Source: Anaerolineaceae bacterium (lineage in GTDB: Bacteria; Chloroflexota; Anaerolineae; Anaerolineales; Anaerolineaceae). From it: DNA of 6,535 nt. The notes under the pieces are model-generated. The model made no database searches, was not told the origin of the DNA, and saw only the letters and a list, made by a program, of their open reading frames with translations. Where the stretch lies: the NCBI GenBank assembly GCA_014860845.1, contig JACZIY010000836.1, positions 1-6,535 of the forward strand, read 5' to 3'. The position numbers and the translations under genes are program-made. Each line of letters starts with the position of its first letter. Positions within the stretch are counted from its first letter, which is position 1. Shown here in pieces: positions 1 through 4,049 of this stretch.

Positions 1-311
1 CCTTTGGGCGTCATATTGCCGAATTTTGGATTTTGCCGGATCAGGGAGTATGCCTGAAATCCGCCCGAATCGGTAATGATGGGACGTCGCCAGCCACTCA
101 TGGCGTGCAATCCACCCAATGATTGAATGGTGCTGGTGCCGGGCTTTTGCATCAGATGAAAGGCATTCATCACCACAGCCTGGATTTTTGCCTGTTCCAG
201 ATCGACACTATCCACAGACCGGACCATGCCAAAGGTGGCATCTGGCATAAATACTGGAAATTCAAGGTCTCCATTGGATAAAGAAAGAGATCGGACAAAA
301 GGATAGAACAT
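1..311 (-). CDS. tgt: Tgt-family tRNA-guanine transglycosylase, N-terminal part (3' end beyond the left edge)
   Basis: This is the first 103 codons of a queuine/archaeosine tRNA-ribosyltransferase family protein, which exchanges guanine in tRNA for a 7-deazaguanine base. The visible part is the start of the TIM barrel. It contains FPVFMP (residues 18-23), NAFHL with KPG shortly after (49-58, the family's usual NTYHL..PG), GGLH (66-69) and TDSGGFQ (80-86), whose Asp81 corresponds to the conserved active-site Asp of bacterial Tgt. The catalytic nucleophile and the zinc-binding C-terminus lie outside the window. ATG at 309-311 is the only ATG start after an in-frame stop at 336-338. No convincing Shine-Dalgarno is visible. 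The sequence differs from housekeeping Tgt at several usually fixed places (FMPDATFG instead of FMPVGTQG, NAFHL instead of NTYHL), so it may be a paralogue of altered specificity. The LysE-type gene lies 53 nt upstream on the same strand, which suggests co-transcription. Confidence 0.82.
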   Translation of the reverse strand, partial: MFYPFVRSLSLSNGDLEFPVFMPDATFGMVRSVDSVDLEQAKIQAVVMNAFHLMQKPGTSTIQSLGGLHAMSGWRRPIITDSGGFQAYSLIRQNPKFGNMTPK

Positions 312-322
312 ACTTAGATTAT

Positions 323-341
323 GCCTGAAGAGAGATCAGGC
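323..341 (-). other. Perfect 6-bp hairpin between the exporter and the Tgt gene
   Basis: GCCTGA (323-328) and TCAGGC (336-341) form a perfect inverted repeat around a 7-nt purine loop (AGAGAGA). It lies in the 53-nt gap between the exporter stop codon and the Tgt start, 11 nt before the ATG. No T-run follows it on either strand, so it does not look like an intrinsic terminator. It could be an mRNA processing or stability hairpin, or could affect translation initiation of the Tgt gene. It may also be chance. Confidence 0.35.
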
Positions 342-364
342 GGCAAGCAAATCTCGAAGATTGA

Positions 365-982
365 TTAAATGATTGCTTTTATTCCGGTTATCATCATGGA
401 AAAACCCACGATGAGTAAAAGGATGATGATCAATCTCCCAATTGTTATTTTGATCGCTGGCTTCAGATATCCAATTGTTCCGAAAAGGGTTATCCAGGCC
501 ATTGTCGCAGGTATCATAGTTCCATAAAATCCTAAAGCGAATGCTATGCCACTTAAGCGAGAAATTTGCCAGCCAGTTAAGATGGTAGGGACACCGATGG
601 TTGCCCAGAAAATATACACATTCGGATTCAGTAAATTCATGGTGATCCCTTTTAGAAATGTCACCCGCTGTCTACTTTGCGGAATATCCAAAAATGAGAT
701 GTCTTCTGTCCTTTTTGTTGTTTTATAAGCATCCCAGGCAAGGTATAAAATATAGAAACCCCCGATGATTCTCAATACATGCGTAAACCAGAGTGGGAGC
801 TGGGAAAGCAGAAAGAATAATGATAGCATGACTGGCCCATCGGAACCTAGAGGAATCAATGCCAATGGAAGTGTACGTTTCCATCCGGAGCGGATAATTT
901 GAGAAAGTAGAAATGCCTGCATCGGACCTGGAAGAACTGCAGCATATAAACCGAAAACAATTCCTTGTGTCAGAAAATACAT
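365..982 (-). CDS. LysE/RhtB-family amino-acid or metabolite exporter
   Basis: This 205-residue, very hydrophobic protein has the size and layout of the LysE/RhtB superfamily, inner-membrane exporters of amino acids and related small molecules. About six membrane segments are visible (near residues 5-29, 36-60, 63-84, 119-134, 143-170 and 180-205), with a polar loop at about 85-108. The family signature near the N-terminus is present as LPGP (17-20), and the loop before the fourth segment has the expected LNPN (118-121, usually LNPK). The substrate cannot be read from sequence. ATG at 980-982 is the only ATG in the open frame (in-frame stop at 1013-1015). The ribosome-binding site is weak. 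A TATAAT at 1067-1072 upstream is a likely promoter element. The Tgt-family gene follows after 53 nt on the same strand, with no obvious terminator between them. Confidence 0.87.
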   Translation of the reverse strand: MYFLTQGIVFGLYAAVLPGPMQAFLLSQIIRSGWKRTLPLALIPLGSDGPVMLSLFFLLSQLPLWFTHVLRIIGGFYILYLAWDAYKTTKRTEDISFLDIPQSRQRVTFLKGITMNLLNPNVYIFWATIGVPTILTGWQISRLSGIAFALGFYGTMIPATMAWITLFGTIGYLKPAIKITIGRLIIILLLIVGFSMMITGIKAII

Positions 983-1055
983 GTTGCAGACCCAGTGAAA
1001 GTTGGAATTTTGTTAAATGCAAATTGTTTCAATGTTTTTCTTCTTTAAAGTTTAA

Positions 1056-1095
1056 GGTTGGCGATTATTATACTTCTAAATTATTGATGCCAACC
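1056..1095. repeat. 7-bp inverted repeat bracketing the TATAAT upstream of the exporter gene
   Basis: GGTTGGC (1056-1062) and GCCAACC (1089-1095) are perfect inverted copies with 26 nt between them. The right arm overlaps the candidate -35 and the left arm falls near the expected transcription start. This is compatible with an operator for a dimeric regulator, or with a long-loop hairpin in read-through RNA from the acetyltransferase gene. No regulator gene is adjacent. It could be coincidence in an AT-rich spacer. Confidence 0.35.
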
Positions 1096-1097
1096 AA
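1067..1097 (-). promoter_or_regulatory. Candidate promoter for the exporter-Tgt pair
   Basis: Read on the minus strand there is a perfect TATAAT (1067-1072). The best upstream partners are TTGGCA (1088-1093) at a short 15-nt spacing or TTGGTT (1092-1097) at a long 19-nt spacing, so neither -35 is ideal. Transcription would begin near 1060 and give a leader of about 75 nt before the exporter ATG. The -10 is enclosed by a 7-bp inverted repeat, listed separately. The prediction rests on consensus matching only. Confidence 0.45.
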
Positions 1098-1107
1098 CAT
1101 AAAAATT

Positions 1108-1599
1108 CTAATCCAGGCGATAATCCAGTTCAATTTCATCATGGATGGGTATACCGAAATAACCAACCATCGGAATTTCTGGCTTTTTTTCTCTGGCGCG
1201 ATCAGTGGCTCCAATGTTGATTTTCGTCATCTTAAATCCTCTTTTTTGATAGAAGCGCAGAGAATAAATATTATCATTGGTGGTGACCAGGAATAATCTT
1301 TTACAACCCACATTTCGGGCGTGCTGTTTTACTGCTTCTATTAAAGCAGCACCGATCCCAATTCCCTCGCGTAAAGAATCCAGGGTGACGATTTCACAAT
1401 CATCTCCATCAAAATTGTAAGTGATCAAACCGAGTGGTTCATCACAGCTGGGGGTCACGGCGATAAATCCCGGCAGTTCATAGGGATGAAAGACAGTATC
1501 ATGAGAGATGACGATCTCTGCACCCCATTGAAATATAAGCCACCTTTGAATCCATTCCCGATCTTCTTTTTGAACATTTCTAATTGTAAATAAATCCAT
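1108..1599 (-). CDS. GNAT-family N-acetyltransferase
   Basis: This 163-residue protein has the GCN5-related N-acetyltransferase fold, which transfers an acetyl group from acetyl-CoA to an amine. The CoA-binding motif A is at about 70-94: a beta strand (EIVTLDSL) then EGIGIG (78-83) leading into the helix AALIEAVKQHA. The usual Q/R at the first position of Q/R-x-x-G-x-G/A is Glu78 here. The C-terminal half has the common NDN..SLRFYQKRGF element (108-122), with Tyr117 placed like the general acid of many GNATs, and ends in a KPEIP..GIPI.DEIEL tail (139-158) seen in a recurrent subgroup of bacterial GNATs of unknown substrate. The ATG at 1597-1599 is preceded by an AAGGG-type Shine-Dalgarno at good spacing. 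It stands alone on its strand, 125 nt before the exporter gene, and is transcribed divergently from the thioredoxin-like gene. Confidence 0.9.
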   Translation of the reverse strand: MDLFTIRNVQKEDREWIQRWLIFQWGAEIVISHDTVFHPYELPGFIAVTPSCDEPLGLITYNFDGDDCEIVTLDSLREGIGIGAALIEAVKQHARNVGCKRLFLVTTNDNIYSLRFYQKRGFKMTKINIGATDRAREKKPEIPMVGYFGIPIHDEIELDYRLD

Positions 1600-1602
1600 G
1601 GG

Positions 1603-1615
1603 TACCCTTCTTTTC
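1603..1615 (-). promoter_or_regulatory. Ribosome-binding site of the GNAT gene
   Basis: On the minus strand AGAAGGG precedes the ATG at 1599 with about 5 nt between the AAGGG core and the start codon. It supports that start. It lies inside a stretch containing the palindrome GGGTACCC (1600-1607), which is probably incidental. Confidence 0.5.
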
Positions 1616-1636
1616 TAATCACGCTCGTAAATGAAG

Positions 1637-1665
1637 CTGACAAATGAGAGAGCTTGGACTATACT
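1637..1665 (+). promoter_or_regulatory. Sigma-70-type promoter for the thioredoxin/S9 peptidase pair
   Basis: CTGACA (1637-1642) and TATACT (1660-1665) are separated by exactly 17 nt, five of six consensus matches each. The start would be near 1672, giving a leader of about 84 nt before the thioredoxin-like ATG. Just downstream lies the palindrome TTGTACAA (1670-1677), over the predicted start site. Confidence 0.6.
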
Positions 1666-1686
1666 TTTATTGTACAAAGCAATGAA
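1658..1686 (-). promoter_or_regulatory. Candidate promoter for the GNAT gene
   Basis: Read on the minus strand, TTCATT (1681-1686) and TATAGT (1658-1663) are separated by 17 nt. The -10 is good and the -35 is weak (three of six consensus positions). Transcription would start near 1651, giving a leader of about 50 nt. Its -10 overlaps that of the rightward promoter by 4 bp. Confidence 0.4.
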
Positions 1687-1740
1687 TAAAAATGAAATAG
1701 CCACTTTTTAGATTCGGTTTTTTTCATTACTAACATAAAT

Positions 1741-1749
1741 GAGAAAGGA
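1741..1749 (+). promoter_or_regulatory. Ribosome-binding site of the thioredoxin-like gene
   Basis: GAGAAAGGA lies 6 nt before the ATG at 1756. It is the strongest Shine-Dalgarno in the window and fixes this start. Confidence 0.65.
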
Positions 1750-1755
1750 TCCAAA

Positions 1756-2073
1756 ATGATTGAAATTACGCAAGATAATTATGATAATCTGGTTCTAAAA
1801 GCAAATTTGCCTGTGATCGTCGAATTTGGAGCTGTGTGGTGCGCCCCTTGCAAACGATTGGAGCCAGAATTAGAAAAACTAAACGATGTATGGAAAGAAA
1901 AGTTTATGCTGGCTCATATCAATGTAGACCAGGATCCTGATATTGCCATGCAGTATTCAGTCATGAGTGTTCCAACGACCATTTTGGTGAAGAATGGAAA
2001 TGAAATGGAAAGATTCACAGGTTTCAAGCCATTAGGCAAGATTATTGAGCTGTTTGGAAATTATATTGATTAA
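1756..2073 (+). CDS. Thioredoxin-like thiol-disulfide oxidoreductase
   Basis: This 105-residue single-domain thioredoxin has the normal length and no signal peptide, so it is cytosolic. The redox site is WCAPCK (28-33) with Cys29 and Cys32; the usual inner pair is Gly-Pro, so the first inner residue is changed to Ala. The cis-proline loop is SVPT (71-74, Pro73), and Gly89 matches the conserved glycine near the C-terminus. Two other classical positions differ: the buried acidic residue before the active site is Glu23 rather than Asp, and the Trp two residues after it in E. coli Trx1 is Gly25. It is probably a general disulfide reductase with shifted redox potential or partner range. The reductant (thioredoxin reductase) is not in the window. 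It is the first gene of a pair with the S9 peptidase, whose ATG is 14 nt after this stop codon. Confidence 0.92.
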   Translation: MIEITQDNYDNLVLKANLPVIVEFGAVWCAPCKRLEPELEKLNDVWKEKFMLAHINVDQDPDIAMQYSVMSVPTTILVKNGNEMERFTGFKPLGKIIELFGNYID

Positions 2074-2087
2074 GATCAGGTAACCAA

Positions 2088-3968
2088 ATGACAAATAAAC
2101 AACAAAAACCATATGGGCTCTGGGAAAGTCCGATCACTGCATTGAGTGTTTCGCAGGGCATCCGATTAAATGAAGTGCATTGGGATACCAATGGCGAATT
2201 TCTGGTTTGGCTGGAAGGCCGATCGGATAGCGGTATGCTTGTTGCCAGCCAGAAGGGTGAAGCTGCTGTTGATCTGAATGGAGAAATAAGCTGCCGAGGT
2301 GGAGTTGGGTATAGTGGTGGTGAATTCGCTGTGCAAAATCACCTGGTGATTTTTGCGGGCAAAGATGGGCGATTATACCGACGAGAATTAACACCTCAAA
2401 AAGTAAAAGCGATCACACCAGCTTATGGATCAGTTGCTGCTCCCCAGATCTCCCCGGATAATCGACATGTTATTTATGTTTTCTCGGATGGAGAGAATGA
2501 CGTCCTCGGGGTGGTGGACACATCTGGAGTTCAATGGCCACAAAAGCTGGTACAGGGCGCTGATTTTTATATGCAACCTGCATGGCATCCGCACGGAAAA
2601 ATGATTGCCTGGGTGGAATGGGATCACCCCAATATGCCCTGGGATGGGACCAGGTTGAAGCTTGCTTCTTTAGAGGTTGATGAACTACCTACCATAAAAA
2701 TCATCCAGACGGTGGCTGGGGATGACGAGACAGTCATTTTTCAACCTGAATTCTCCCCAGATGGACAATGGCTCAGTTATATCACCAGTGCAGGAGAATG
2801 GGATGCACTGGTATTGGTAAATTTGAACACGATGGAAAAGCAGGTCGTATATCAACCAGAAGGTTTGCATTTGATGGAGCCTGCCTGGGTTCAGGGTGTA
2901 AGAACCTACGCCTGGAACGCAGACAGCCAATCGATCTACTTACTACAAAATCAATTCGGTTCCAATAGTCTCTGGAAGTTAAACGTATTTTCCAAGGAAA
3001 TTACGAAAATTGATACAGGCGTTTACACATCGTTAAAACAAATCTCAGTTTCATCAAAGGGCGAAATAGCTTTGATTGCTGCTTGTGCCAGCATTCCTGC
3101 GCGGATTATTGTTGGGGATGGTATTTCGTGGCGTGTGGCAGCCAGGAGTTCCGCAGAAAATATTCCACCTGCATATTTACCCTCCCCACAAGCCATATCT
3201 TGGCAATCGCAGGATGGGGTAACGGTTCACGGATTATATTATCCACCATCCAATCCAAATTTCCAGGCAGATGGAGCTCCAGCAGCGATCATTTATATTC
3301 ATGGGGGACCAACCTCACAGGTTACTGCTGGTTTTAGTGCAGCCACTGCTTTCTTTACTTCACGTGGATATGGCTGGCTGGATGTCAATTACCGTGGCAG
3401 CACAGGTTATGGTCATTCTTACAAAAAAATGTTGAATGGTCGTTGGGGAGATGTAGATGTCGAAGATGCCGTGGGGGGAGCTAAAGCATTGGTGGATCAG
3501 GGATTGGCTAATGAAAAACAACTGGTCATCCTGGGGGGGAGTGCCGGCGGCTATACGGTACTCAACAGTCTGATTCGTCATCCTGGTGTCTTCAAAGCTG
3601 GGGTATGTAACTTTGGTGTATCGAATTTATTCATGTTGGATATGGATACCCATAAATTCGAAGCGCATTACAATGCATCATTAATTGGACAACTTCCAGC
3701 AGCCGCTGAGAAATATCATGCCTGGTCTCCGGTTTATCATGCTCACAATATCCGCGACGCACTGGCGGTATTTCAGGGGGCTGAAGATAAGGTCGTTCTG
3801 CCCAATCAATCTGAAATCATTGTTGAAAAACTTCGTCGACAGGGAGTTCCCTTTACATATCAATTATATGAAGGAGAAGGGCACGGTTTCCGCAAAAATG
3901 AGACTTTGCTGGATTACTATCAACGAGTGGAGCGATTCTTGATTGAAAACGTTTTATTTGCCCCGTAA
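2088..3968 (+). CDS. S9-family serine peptidase (prolyl oligopeptidase / acylaminoacyl-peptidase type)
   Basis: This 626-residue two-domain enzyme cleaves small peptides or N-acylated amino acids from peptide ends. Residues about 20-370 form the beta-propeller that limits access to the active site; blades carry recurring SPD/W motifs (QISPDN, FSPDGQW, PAWHPHGK, AWNADSQ). Residues about 375-620 are the alpha/beta hydrolase domain: oxyanion-hole HGGP (405-408), YRGSTGYG (435-442), nucleophile elbow GGSAGGY with Ser485, acid Asp567 in GAEDKVV, and His599 in EGEGHGF. The catalytic triad is complete. There is no signal peptide, so it acts in the cytoplasm. The N-terminal KPYGLWESPITA stretch is typical of a bacterial S9 subgroup annotated as dipeptidyl aminopeptidase/acylaminoacyl-peptidase. 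The start has a modest AGG 7 nt upstream and is probably coupled to the thioredoxin-like gene. The exact specificity cannot be told from sequence. Confidence 0.93.
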   Translation: MTNKQQKPYGLWESPITALSVSQGIRLNEVHWDTNGEFLVWLEGRSDSGMLVASQKGEAAVDLNGEISCRGGVGYSGGEFAVQNHLVIFAGKDGRLYRRELTPQKVKAITPAYGSVAAPQISPDNRHVIYVFSDGENDVLGVVDTSGVQWPQKLVQGADFYMQPAWHPHGKMIAWVEWDHPNMPWDGTRLKLASLEVDELPTIKIIQTVAGDDETVIFQPEFSPDGQWLSYITSAGEWDALVLVNLNTMEKQVVYQPEGLHLMEPAWVQGVRTYAWNADSQSIYLLQNQFGSNSLWKLNVFSKEITKIDTGVYTSLKQISVSSKGEIALIAACASIPARIIVGDGISWRVAARSSAENIPPAYLPSPQAISWQSQDGVTVHGLYYPPSNPNFQADGAPAAIIYIHGGPTSQVTAGFSAATAFFTSRGYGWLDVNYRGSTGYGHSYKKMLNGRWGDVDVEDAVGGAKALVDQGLANEKQLVILGGSAGGYTVLNSLIRHPGVFKAGVCNFGVSNLFMLDMDTHKFEAHYNASLIGQLPAAAEKYHAWSPVYHAHNIRDALAVFQGAEDKVVLPNQSEIIVEKLRRQGVPFTYQLYEGEGHGFRKNETLLDYYQRVERFLIENVLFAP

Positions 3969-4004
3969 ACAAGTTTAGATGAACGAATTTGGCTGATGAA
4001 GATA

Positions 4005-4037
4005 AAAAGTGACCTGTATGAACCCCGGATCACTTTT
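4005..4037. terminator. Bidirectional intrinsic terminator between convergent genes
   Basis: AAAAGTGACC (4005-4014) pairs with GG-A-TCACTTTT (4027-4037), a 10-bp stem with one bulged A and a 12-nt loop. The A/T ends of the stem give a TTTT run on the plus strand and TTTTT on the minus strand. It lies in the 81-nt gap where the S9 peptidase gene and the ProRS-homologue gene converge, the expected place for a shared terminator. The stem is only moderately GC-rich, so efficiency may be modest. Confidence 0.65.
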
Positions 4038-4049
4038 GAATTCGGCTAC

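Noticed and set aside
723..1022. Minus-strand 99-codon frame overlapping the exporter
   Set aside because: It is an out-of-frame shadow of the exporter gene, with no recognisable family and a composition rich in Cys and Ser.
1043..1050. CTTTAAAG palindrome in the exporter leader
   Set aside because: Short and AT-rich, expected by chance in this spacer.
913..1296. Plus-strand 127-codon frame across the exporter-GNAT gap
   Set aside because: It is antisense to two well-supported genes, has no ribosome-binding site of note and no recognisable motif.
1600..1607. GGGTACCC palindrome before the GNAT start
   Set aside because: An 8-bp palindrome within the Shine-Dalgarno region; too short and unsupported to call an operator.
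1455..1643. Minus-strand 62-codon frame at the 5' end of the GNAT gene
   Set aside because: Overlaps the GNAT start in another frame; no family resemblance, and the GNAT frame already has a good start and Shine-Dalgarno.
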